Origin: an uncultured Pseudomonadota bacterium
GTDB taxonomy: Bacteria; Myxococcota_A; UBA796; GCA-2862545
Assembly (NCBI GenBank): GCA_937891875.1
Contig: CALATR010000632.1
Span: forward strand, 1 to 10,164
Length of the DNA: 10,164 nucleotides
Direction of reading: 5' to 3'
A program made the translations under genes and the position numbers. Below are positions 1 to 6,609 of the stretch, piece by piece. Positions within the stretch are counted from its first letter, which is position 1; each line of letters begins with the position of its first letter. The notes under the pieces were generated by a model that worked only from the letters and a program-made list of their open reading frames with translations, was not told where the DNA came from and did not search any database.

Positions 1-1
1 C

Positions 2-3000
2 CTCCGCCGCCGCTACCGCGCGATCCGGGAGATCCCGGGGCCGCGGGCCGCGGGGGTGTTCCAGGCCGAGGACCGGGTGCTCGGTGGGCTGGTCGCGGTG
101 AAGACGGTGCCGGTGGACCACCCGCTGGCGGCAGAGATCTCCGCGGAGGGTCAGCGCCACCAGGCGCTGCGCCACGCGCGGCTGACGCCGGTGGTCGGAC
201 GGTTCAGCGGAGTGCGCGGCTTCGACGATCGCGAGGTGCTCGGCTTCGCCACCCGCTGGGTCGACGGGGTGCCGCTGTCCGAGTGGGGGCGCAGCGCCAC
301 CGACCGCGAGCGGCTGCAGGCGATTGCCGAGATTACGGCCGCGGTGGGCTGGCTGCACCGGCGTGGCTGGCTGCACCTGGACCTCAAGCCCGACAACGTG
401 CTCATGGGACCGGATGGGCCGACGGTGCTGGACCTGGGCAGCGCACTGCCGGTGTCGGCCGGTGCGCGCACCGCGGGGGGCACGCTCGGCTACGCCGCTC
501 CCGAGGTGGTTCGTGAGCAGGCTCCGGACGTCACCTCGGACCTGTTCAGCATCGGCGTGCTGGCCTTCGAGCTCCTCGCTGGACGGCTGCCCTTCCCCGG
601 TGAGGGGAGCGAGCTGCGCGAGGCGGTGCTTCGGGGGGTACGTCGCCGGCTGGCCACGGTGAGGCCGGACCTGAACACCTCGGTGATCGCCTTGGTGGAC
701 AGCATGCTGGCCGAGAAGACGGAGCTTCGCCCGGGATCAGCGGCCGAGGCGCTCGAGGCGCTCGCCGGGTTCGGCTGGCAGCCGCAGACGAGTCCCTTCG
801 CCAGCGAAGGGCGCCTCCGAGGTCGTGACGACGAGCTCGCGTCGCTGCACGAGGTGCTCGACGAGGGCCCCGCGGCCCCGATCACGCTGATGGGTCCCAC
901 GGGTCTGGGTCGGCGGAGACTCGCTCGCGAAGTGATCGCGACCCGTTCCCTCGAACCGGGCCAACATGCCGTCGATCTGACGCTGAGTCCAGATGGTTCG
1001 CTCACCGCGCTGCGGCGGTTGCTCACGGTCCTCGAGGCGCCTGGCCGAGGGCGTCTCGACGATCCGCGCCTGCCTCGGTGGTTGCCCGGAGGGGCGGGCG
1101 GCGTGGTGTTCCTCGGTCGCGCTCCTGTGGAGGTCAGCGCTCACTACCGTGCCGCGGTCCAGGCGCTCGCAGGCGGATCCTGGCGCGTGCTGGTTGCTCA
1201 TGAGTCGGTGGTGCCGGGCTCCACGGTGTTTGCCTTGGCCCGCCTGCCCCATCCCGTGCTGCACGACATCGCTCTCGATGCGGTACCTGCGGGTCATCCG
1301 CGGCTCGAGGTCGCGCTTCGGGAGCCGGATGGGCGCCCGGGGCTGCTGATGGAGCGACTGGAGCACGATCCGGTCCACCTGGACGATCTTCCTGGACCCG
1401 TGCGTCGCGCCTGGCCGCTGCTGTCACTGCTGGTGCAGCCGGTCGAGCCGGCGGTCGTCGAGGCCCTGCCGCCCGAGCTCGGGGTGGCCTGGCAGATTGG
1501 CATCGAAGCCGGCGCCATCCGAAGTGGCGATCGCGGGTGGACCTATGCGGCCGCGCCATCCATCGCAGATCCGCCCGGCCAGGATGCTGCGGAGCTCGCC
1601 ACCCGGTTGATCGAGCGTGTGCCGTCGATGCGTCCCGAGACCGTGGCGATCCTGGCTGCGCGTGCGGGACTGGATGACATAGCGGCCAGCTGGCTGGAGC
1701 CCTACGAGCCGCACATGCGGGGGCTTCCAGCCGTGCGCGAGGTCGCCACGAGGCTCGCGCCACGGGGGCACCGGCGTGCGATCCAGATCTACGGGGTGTT
1801 GTTGGCCGATGCGGGGCGACGTGACCAGATCGGCCCCCTGATCGGTGACCTCGACGAGTCCGACCCGGTCTGGATCTACCTCCACGCCGGCAGGGTGCCG
1901 CTTGCGAACAGGTGGCCGGTGATCGAGGCGTGGCTCGACGAGCACGGCGACGTACCCTGGATACGTGCGGTTGCTCTGCAGTGGGTGGTTGAGGCCTTGG
2001 AGCGCCCCGACCTGGGCGCAGACCTGGTGGAGCGGTGGGAGCGCGATCCCGAGGTCGACCGGAGCTGGAAGGACCAGCCGCTTGGCCGCACGGGGATTCT
2101 GATGGTCGCGGCCTGGCGTGCAGTCGAACGCGGGGACAAGCAGCTGCTGCGTGACGTGCTCCCAGACAACGCGTTCTCCGATGAGGCGCTGGAATCGGAG
2201 CACGTATCGGTGCTCCCGGCCCTGGTGCTGGCCGCCGCCGCGCTGGAACGTACTGAAGACTCGGTGCGTGTCGGCCGAGTCCGCTGCCGGAAGGAGGACG
2301 AGACCGGCTCGCCCTACCGCATCGCGTTCGCCCGTCAGGCGCTCGGCGGCCGGACCATGGACGCAGGGCTCTCGGTCGAGGCGCGCAGCAACCTCCAGCA
2401 GGCGCTGACCCTGCACCGCCAGGTCGGCAACCACATGGGGCACCTGCAGGTGCTGGCGATGCTGGCCGAGCTGGAGATCGCCTGCCGCCGACTGCCTGCG
2501 GCCCGCAAGTACCTGGTCACCTTCGACGAGCTGCGGGTGCAGGCGCCCCCGGCAGTTCAGGCGACAGCCCAGGTTCGAAGCCGGATCCTGTGGGCGTCGC
2601 TGCACCTCGCGCAGGGGGACGCCGGCCGCGCGGTGAGCCTGCTCGAGGACGTGGCGGGGATCGACGACGAGGAGCCGATGGTGCGCACCTGGCGCGCGGT
2701 CGTGCTCATGGAGGCGTACATCGCGCTGGGGGCGTTCGAGCAGGCCCGACAGCTGGCGACCTCGCTGGCCCACTACGACTCGCCGGACATCCGGAGGCGG
2801 GTGCAGCTGGCCCTCGGGCGCATCCACCTGGGGCTGGCCCGCGCCCACCTCGACCAGGCGATGGCGGACCTTCCCGTCGATCCCGACCCGATGGTCCAGC
2901 ACACGGTCGGTCAGGTGCTGATGGTCGCGGGCGGCGAGGACCTGGACGCCACCACGTTCAGCCGGCGGCGGGACTTGCTGCAGAAGGCGACCCCGTACCT

Positions 3001-4555
3001 GACCGACGAGGAGCGCGCGCGCACGGTCGCCCTGCGTGAGCGCCTGCTGGAGGGGCCGGGGGCTGCGCTCGATCAGGTGGTGCGGCTGATCGAGTCGGTC
3101 GGCCAGGGCTCCGCGATGCTCGAGATCCTCGCCCAGGTGGTGGCGGACGCGCTCGGCGCGAACCGGGTGCTGGTCATGTTGCGCATGCCCGGCCTCGGAC
3201 GCCAGGTCTCGGCCCGGGAGATCAGCGGTCAGGAGAGTGCGGGCCTGGCGCCCGAGATCTGGCGTCGGGTGCGCAAGCCCGACGATGTGTGGCTCGCCGA
3301 CGATGCGTTCGCCGATCCCAACCTGCGGCGCATGTCGGCCACGGTGCGCACCTTCCAGATCAAGAGCGTCATCGCGGTGGCCATCGCCCGGGACGACCAC
3401 GTGATCGGCGCGCTGTACGTCGACGACGTGCACCGGTCGGGGCGCTTCGGGGAGGCGGACGTCAAGGTGCTCCAGCGCCTCGGCCGGGCGATCGGGGCGG
3501 TGGCCGAGGTCCTCCCTTCCAGGCCTCCAACCGACGGTCTCGTCGTACATGAGCTCCACGGCATGTACACCTGCGACGCCGAGCACGCCTCCCGGGTCCG
3601 GGGGGTGCTGGAGCGGGTCGAGGCCGCCACCCAGGCGAACCTGCTGCTCACCGGACCGACCGGTGCGGGCAAGACCTGGCTCGCCAAGCGGATCGCGACC
3701 GAGGCGCTGGGGCTCGACGGCCTCGTCGAGGTGGTGCTCCGCCCCGGACCGACCGAGATGCTGGTCAGCCAGCTGTGGGGCACTCGCCGCGGTGACTTCA
3801 CCGGCGCGGTCGAGCGGCCGGGGGCCATCTTCCAGGCCTGGACCGAGAACCGGGCGCTCTTCCTGGACGAGCTGCAGAACCTCGACGAGATCGGGCAGCG
3901 CGTGCTCCTCCCCCTGCTGGAGCTCCCGCGCCGCCGGTTCGGCAGCCTGACCAGCGGGGTGCGCGAGCTCGACCGACCGCTGACGGTCATCGTCGGAACC
4001 AACGCGCACGTCGACGACGGCGGCTGGGCTGGCACCTTCCGCGAGGACCTGTGGTACCGCATCTCGCCGGTGCGCATCGACCTGCCGCCGCTGGCGCGCC
4101 GGGGCCGGGAGGCGGTCTACCGACACATGGAGGACATGCTGAACCAGCTGGGCATGCCCGCGCCGGAGGACGTCTTCCAGCGGGACGCGCTGCAGCGGCT
4201 GGCGACCCACAGCTGGCCCGGCAACCTGCGCAGCCTGTCGGACGTGGCCGAGCGTGCCGCGCTGCAGTTTGGCCGGGACAGCAGGAAGATCGCCGCATCC
4301 GAGCTGGATGCCCTCGGCCTCGACCAGCCGACCCCGGAGCCGCCCGTGCCCAGCAACCGCCGGGGCGACCCACCCGCCCTGGTGACGGCCCAGGCGCGCG
4401 CGGTCCTGGAAGCCCTGGAGCGGCACGACTACGTGCAGTCCGCCGCCGCGGATGAGCTCCAGATGTCCAAGTACGCCCTGCATCGCCTGCTGAAGAAGCT
4501 CGAGCTGATCGACCACGTGCGCGATCAGCGCAACCTGCGTCGGCGGGCCGAGTGA
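2..4555 (+). CDS. Ser/Thr kinase - NTPase-like - TPR - GAF - sigma-54 AAA+ - Fis HTH fusion regulator (5' partial)
   Basis: This is probably a cytoplasmic one-protein signalling chain that activates sigma-54 promoters. The frame is open to the window edge, and the residues before the GTG at 56 already align with a kinase N-lobe, so the true start lies upstream and GTG 56 is internal. Kinase domain (about 14-770): VAVK lysine at 101-103, HLDLKPDN catalytic loop with Asp at 380-382, DLG at 431-439, APE at 497-505. An AAA/STAND-like module follows (about 810-1500) with degenerate Walker A (893-916) and no Walker B acids. The middle (about 1600-3000) is alpha-helical and TPR-like. A GAF domain lies at about 3085-3520. 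The sigma-54 AAA+ domain (about 3545-4275) has Walker A GPTGAGKT (3653-3676), GDFTGA (3791-3808), Walker B LFLDE (3857-3871), FREDLWYRI (4037-4063) and a WPGN motif. A Fis-type HTH lies at about 4390-4510. It overlaps the next gene by 4 nt. The domain calls are secure; the kinase substrate and target promoters are unknown. Confidence 0.9.
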   Translation, partial: LRRRYRAIREIPGPRAAGVFQAEDRVLGGLVAVKTVPVDHPLAAEISAEGQRHQALRHARLTPVVGRFSGVRGFDDREVLGFATRWVDGVPLSEWGRSATDRERLQAIAEITAAVGWLHRRGWLHLDLKPDNVLMGPDGPTVLDLGSALPVSAGARTAGGTLGYAAPEVVREQAPDVTSDLFSIGVLAFELLAGRLPFPGEGSELREAVLRGVRRRLATVRPDLNTSVIALVDSMLAEKTELRPGSAAEALEALAGFGWQPQTSPFASEGRLRGRDDELASLHEVLDEGPAAPITLMGPTGLGRRRLAREVIATRSLEPGQHAVDLTLSPDGSLTALRRLLTVLEAPGRGRLDDPRLPRWLPGGAGGVVFLGRAPVEVSAHYRAAVQALAGGSWRVLVAHESVVPGSTVFALARLPHPVLHDIALDAVPAGHPRLEVALREPDGRPGLLMERLEHDPVHLDDLPGPVRRAWPLLSLLVQPVEPAVVEALPPELGVAWQIGIEAGAIRSGDRGWTYAAAPSIADPPGQDAAELATRLIERVPSMRPETVAILAARAGLDDIAASWLEPYEPHMRGLPAVREVATRLAPRGHRRAIQIYGVLLADAGRRDQIGPLIGDLDESDPVWIYLHAGRVPLANRWPVIEAWLDEHGDVPWIRAVALQWVVEALERPDLGADLVERWERDPEVDRSWKDQPLGRTGILMVAAWRAVERGDKQLLRDVLPDNAFSDEALESEHVSVLPALVLAAAALERTEDSVRVGRVRCRKEDETGSPYRIAFARQALGGRTMDAGLSVEARSNLQQALTLHRQVGNHMGHLQVLAMLAELEIACRRLPAARKYLVTFDELRVQAPPAVQATAQVRSRILWASLHLAQGDAGRAVSLLEDVAGIDDEEPMVRTWRAVVLMEAYIALGAFEQARQLATSLAHYDSPDIRRRVQLALGRIHLGLARAHLDQAMADLPVDPDPMVQHTVGQVLMVAGGEDLDATTFSRRRDLLQKATPYLTDEERARTVALRERLLEGPGAALDQVVRLIESVGQGSAMLEILAQVVADALGANRVLVMLRMPGLGRQVSAREISGQESAGLAPEIWRRVRKPDDVWLADDAFADPNLRRMSATVRTFQIKSVIAVAIARDDHVIGALYVDDVHRSGRFGEADVKVLQRLGRAIGAVAEVLPSRPPTDGLVVHELHGMYTCDAEHASRVRGVLERVEAATQANLLLTGPTGAGKTWLAKRIATEALGLDGLVEVVLRPGPTEMLVSQLWGTRRGDFTGAVERPGAIFQAWTENRALFLDELQNLDEIGQRVLLPLLELPRRRFGSLTSGVRELDRPLTVIVGTNAHVDDGGWAGTFREDLWYRISPVRIDLPPLARRGREAVYRHMEDMLNQLGMPAPEDVFQRDALQRLATHSWPGNLRSLSDVAERAALQFGRDSRKIAASELDALGLDQPTPEPPVPSNRRGDPPALVTAQARAVLEALERHDYVQSAAADELQMSKYALHRLLKKLELIDHVRDQRNLRRRAE

Positions 4556-5211
4556 CCGCATCCCCGGACAACAGCCGCACGCTGATCGTCGGTGCGGTCG
4601 TGGCGCTGGTCGTCATCGTCGGGATCGGCGCGCTGCTCTACCTGGCGGCGCCCAGCGTGTCGGACCGGCCCGATCCGGTCGTGCAGGCGCCGGGTGAGGG
4701 GGAGCCGACGCCACCGCCACGGACGGAGGAGGACCCGCCCGCGGTCACCCGGCGGATCCCGGTCCCAAGGCCGCAGCGCACGGCACCGGTGGAGGTCGAG
4801 GAGGACGTCCCCGACGAGCCCAGCGCTGACACGGAAGACTCGGACACGCTGGACAGCGACTTCCCCCGCATCCAGGGTGCGGGCGAGGCGCTGGGACGGG
4901 CGCTCACCCGGGCGCTCGGCGACGTGCAGCCCGAGCTGATCGCGTGCCTCGCCGGCTGGCACCAGGCGCAGCCGGAGGTGTTCGTGGGCCGGGTCGTGTT
5001 CGGGCTGGGCATGGACCGTGACGGCATGCACACCATCGACATCCTCGACGTGGAGGACGTGCCCGAGCAGACGCTCACCTGCCTGGGCGATGTGCTCTGG
5101 GACGAGGTCGAGTGGCCCGCGGTGGAGCAGCCCCTCGAGGTGAGCTGGCCGATCCAGGTGAGTGTGCGCGAAGACGACGGCGCCGAGCTCCCGGAGGAGC
5201 CGGCGCCCTGA
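4552..5211 (+). CDS. single-pass membrane protein with AgmX/TonB-C-like C-terminal domain
   Basis: A 219-residue protein starting at GTG 4552, which overlaps the upstream TGA (GTGA), so translation is probably coupled; no strong Shine-Dalgarno is visible. Residues 10-33 form one strongly hydrophobic segment after a short polar N-terminus, consistent with an inner-membrane anchor and an external C-terminus. Residues 34-105 are a Pro- and Asp/Glu-rich linker of low complexity, likely extended through the periplasm. Residues 110-210 look like a compact domain with Cys132 and Cys177, a G-x-V-x-F strand pair and a closing V-x-W-P-I strand. This resembles the AgmX/PglI C-terminal or TonB-C fold of myxobacterial envelope proteins, though the match is by eye only. 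The gene pairing suggests an envelope partner for the upstream kinase/sigma-54 regulator. The coding call is secure and the domain name tentative. Confidence 0.8.
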   Translation: MTASPDNSRTLIVGAVVALVVIVGIGALLYLAAPSVSDRPDPVVQAPGEGEPTPPPRTEEDPPAVTRRIPVPRPQRTAPVEVEEDVPDEPSADTEDSDTLDSDFPRIQGAGEALGRALTRALGDVQPELIACLAGWHQAQPEVFVGRVVFGLGMDRDGMHTIDILDVEDVPEQTLTCLGDVLWDEVEWPAVEQPLEVSWPIQVSVREDDGAELPEEPAP

Positions 5212-5219
5212 GAGTCGAG

Positions 5220-5945
5220 CTACGCTGCGGGGAACTGGCGGGCGCGCCAGCCGAACATGCCGCCCTCCATCGAGGCGACGGCGGTGAAGCCGGCGGACTC
5301 GAGGGCGCGCACGACCCGGCCGCTGCGGCCGCCGGACTGGCACATGACGACCATGGGCGTGTCGCGGTCCAGCTGGTTGGCCTGGCCCATGAACTGCTCC
5401 AGCGGGATGTTTTCGGCCTGGGCGACCGCGCCGCGCATGGTGAGCTCTTCGGGCTGGCGCACGTCGATGAGCTTGAAGCGGCCCAGGTTGGCGTGGACCC
5501 AGTCGGACGAGACCTCGGCGACGCCGTTGGTGCGGTAGATCGCGTCGTGCAGGTTGCTGGTGTTGGCGCGCTTCTCGGCGGTCTTGACGGTGGTCTGCCC
5601 GTCGACGTCCATGCGCCAGGCGATGATGCCGCCCTCGACGGACGCGACGGCCTTGATGCCGGCGTGCTTCAGGGCTTCTGCGGCCTGGCCGGAGCGACGA
5701 CCGGAGCGGCAGAGCAGCACGATGGGCTCATCCTCGTCGAGGGCGGAGACCCGGCCGAGCAGCTTGAGCAGGGGCACGTTCTCGGCGCCTTCGACCTTGC
5801 CCAGCGGGCCTTCGAGCTCGTGGGGCTCGCGGACGTCGATGAGGCGGACCGCGCCCTGGTTGGCGGCGGCCCACTCGGCGGAGACCTGGGGCTCGCCGTC
5901 GCGGTTGGAGATCGCGTTCAGCAGGATGTTGGGATCGTGGCTCAT
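5220..5945 (-). CDS. tandem-domain rhodanese (sulfurtransferase)
   Basis: A 241-residue cytoplasmic protein (no signal peptide) made of two rhodanese domains. Domain 1 (about 20-112) has LIDVREP and the active loop CRSGRRS with Cys79. Domain 2 (about 144-236) has LIDVRQP and the loop CQSGGRS with Cys202. Both loops have the six-residue length typical of sulfurtransferases, so each cysteine could carry a persulfide from donors such as thiosulfate. The two domains share a closing VAS-x-EGG-x-x-x-W motif, which points to internal duplication of a single-domain (GlpE/PspE-like) ancestor. Classical two-domain rhodaneses usually keep only the C-terminal cysteine, so two sites are notable. The ATG at 5945 has GAGGT 5 nt upstream. 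An in-frame GTG at 5957 has a stronger GGGGAGG and would add four residues. Extension to 6077 adds a low-quality Arg/Pro-rich stretch and is rejected. The gene converges on the membrane-protein gene with 8 bp between. Confidence 0.92.
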   Translation of the reverse strand: MSHDPNILLNAISNRDGEPQVSAEWAAANQGAVRLIDVREPHELEGPLGKVEGAENVPLLKLLGRVSALDEDEPIVLLCRSGRRSGQAAEALKHAGIKAVASVEGGIIAWRMDVDGQTTVKTAEKRANTSNLHDAIYRTNGVAEVSSDWVHANLGRFKLIDVRQPEELTMRGAVAQAENIPLEQFMGQANQLDRDTPMVVMCQSGGRSGRVVRALESAGFTAVASMEGGMFGWRARQFPAA

Positions 5946-5964
5946 GGTGGACCTCACGTTGGGG

Positions 5965-5971
5965 CCTCCCC
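5965..5971 (-). promoter_or_regulatory. alternative ribosome binding site for the rhodanese gene
   Basis: The minus strand reads GGGGAGG here, 7 nt before an in-frame GTG at 5957. The favoured ATG at 5945 has its own weaker GAGGT at 5951-5955. Either start gives an intact protein differing by only four N-terminal residues, so the choice stays open. Confidence 0.4.
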
Positions 5972-6067
5972 GGGTCGGGGTGGCGACGCTCCTCTCCTTC
6001 GCAAGCCCTGGGCCAGTCTGTCGATCGCGTCCAGCACGAGCTCGGTGTGCGGAGACGGGCGAACGAC

Positions 6068-6094
6068 GTTTCAGCATGAACGAATCGATGAAAC
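6068..6094. repeat. inverted repeat GTTTCA-N15-TGAAAC
   Basis: Perfect 6-bp arms lie at 6068-6073 and 6089-6094 with a 15-nt spacer, in the AT-richer part of the divergent intergenic region. The arm-to-arm distance of about two helical turns fits a dimeric regulator binding site. Six-bp arms can also arise by chance. No regulator is assigned. Confidence 0.35.
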
Positions 6095-6137
6095 AGCCGG
6101 CGAGGTCGGACCCGGCGTAACATCATCATGCGTCTTC

Positions 6138-6155
6138 GGAGAACGGCCGTTGTCC
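6138..6155. repeat. 18-bp near-palindrome around AACGGCCGTT
   Basis: The core AACGGCCGTT (6142-6151) is a perfect palindrome. It is flanked symmetrically by GGA at 6138-6140 and TCC at 6153-6155, with one G/G mismatch between core and flank on each side. It lies 39 bp before the GTG of the small helical protein, where an operator could sit. It is a candidate operator by position and symmetry only. Confidence 0.35.
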
Positions 6156-6193
6156 TCTAGCTTGAACGCTGCGGATCCGAACACGAGGCCGCC

Positions 6194-6592
6194 GTGGTGG
6201 ATGGAGTGCCGTTGCATGAGCAGGGAGCCGGCTCGGGCCCCGATCGCGTCGCGCGGGCGAAGGCCCAGTGCGCGGAGGCCGAGGCACGGGCTCTGGCGCG
6301 ACTGGAGCGGCACGCGCGAGGTCCGCGGGCGGTGCTCGGACGGCGGGCGGTGGGCTGGGCTGCCCGGCTGGGGCTCGCGGCCGACGGTCCGGAGGCACGC
6401 ACCTACGCCCGGTGCGACCAGCTCCTGGAGGACGCGCGGGACGCGCTGCAGCGGGTGCACGCCCTGGAGGCGGCCGGCGCCGATCCGGAGGCGATCATCC
6501 AGGCCACCTTTGTCGCAAAGTCCAGGTTCGACGGTCTGGAACGTCAGCTGACCGCCATCGAGCGGCGCCATCGATCCCAGCGCTTCGACTGA
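6194..6592 (+). CDS. small helical protein of unknown function
   Basis: I do not recognise this 132-residue protein. It is rich in Ala, Arg, Glu and Leu and appears almost wholly alpha-helical. Two amphipathic stretches (about residues 18-43 and 67-128) have coiled-coil character, joined by a short Gly-containing segment. There is no signal peptide, membrane segment or recognisable catalytic motif; the two cysteines (near residues 26 and 76) are isolated. The GTG at 6194 is chosen because GAGG lies at 6185-6188, 5 nt upstream; further GTGs at 6197 and 6206 are possible. Third codon positions are mostly G or C, supporting coding on this strand rather than in the opposite frame. It is divergent from the rhodanese and ends 17 nt from the convergent sensor-kinase stop. 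It could be a small regulatory or scaffold protein, but no function is assigned. Confidence 0.65.
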   Translation: MVDGVPLHEQGAGSGPDRVARAKAQCAEAEARALARLERHARGPRAVLGRRAVGWAARLGLAADGPEARTYARCDQLLEDARDALQRVHALEAAGADPEAIIQATFVAKSRFDGLERQLTAIERRHRSQRFD

Positions 6593-6609
6593 GGGGCAAG
6601 ACACAAGGC

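Larger units (their letters stand above)
5946..6193. promoter_or_regulatory. divergent intergenic region between the rhodanese and the small helical protein
   Basis: This is the only sizeable non-coding stretch, and it must carry the promoters of two divergent genes. The part from about 6065 to 6180 is visibly less GC-rich than the flanking genes, as expected for promoter DNA. It contains two inverted repeats, listed separately. I found no convincing -35/-10 pair and no -24/-12 sigma-54 element on either strand, so no promoter is placed. Confidence 0.5.

Noticed and set aside
1424..4561. Open frame of 1,045 codons on the minus strand opposite the fusion regulator
   Set aside because: It is a shadow of the strong third-position G/C bias. 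Its translation is rich in Arg, Gln, His and Gly with no domain, while the plus strand shows clear motifs throughout.
5235..5250. Hairpin CTGGCG-GGCG-CGCCAG near the convergent gene ends
   Set aside because: Only 6 bp, inside the rhodanese 3' end, and without a T-run on either strand, so it is not supported as a terminator.
5338..5353. TGGCAC motif resembling the -24 half of a sigma-54 promoter
   Set aside because: The matching -12 GC element is absent and the site is inside the rhodanese gene; similar lone TGGCAC words occur in other genes of the window.
6076..6120. 14-codon plus-strand ORF starting ATG AAC GAA, a possible leader peptide
   Set aside because: No Shine-Dalgarno, and its composition has no regulatory-codon run or coupled attenuator. 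Its start overlaps the inverted repeat by chance as far as can be seen.
5112..6551. Plus-strand open frame of 479 codons spanning the rhodanese and the small gene
   Set aside because: It crosses two better-supported genes and an intergenic region and shows no family motifs.
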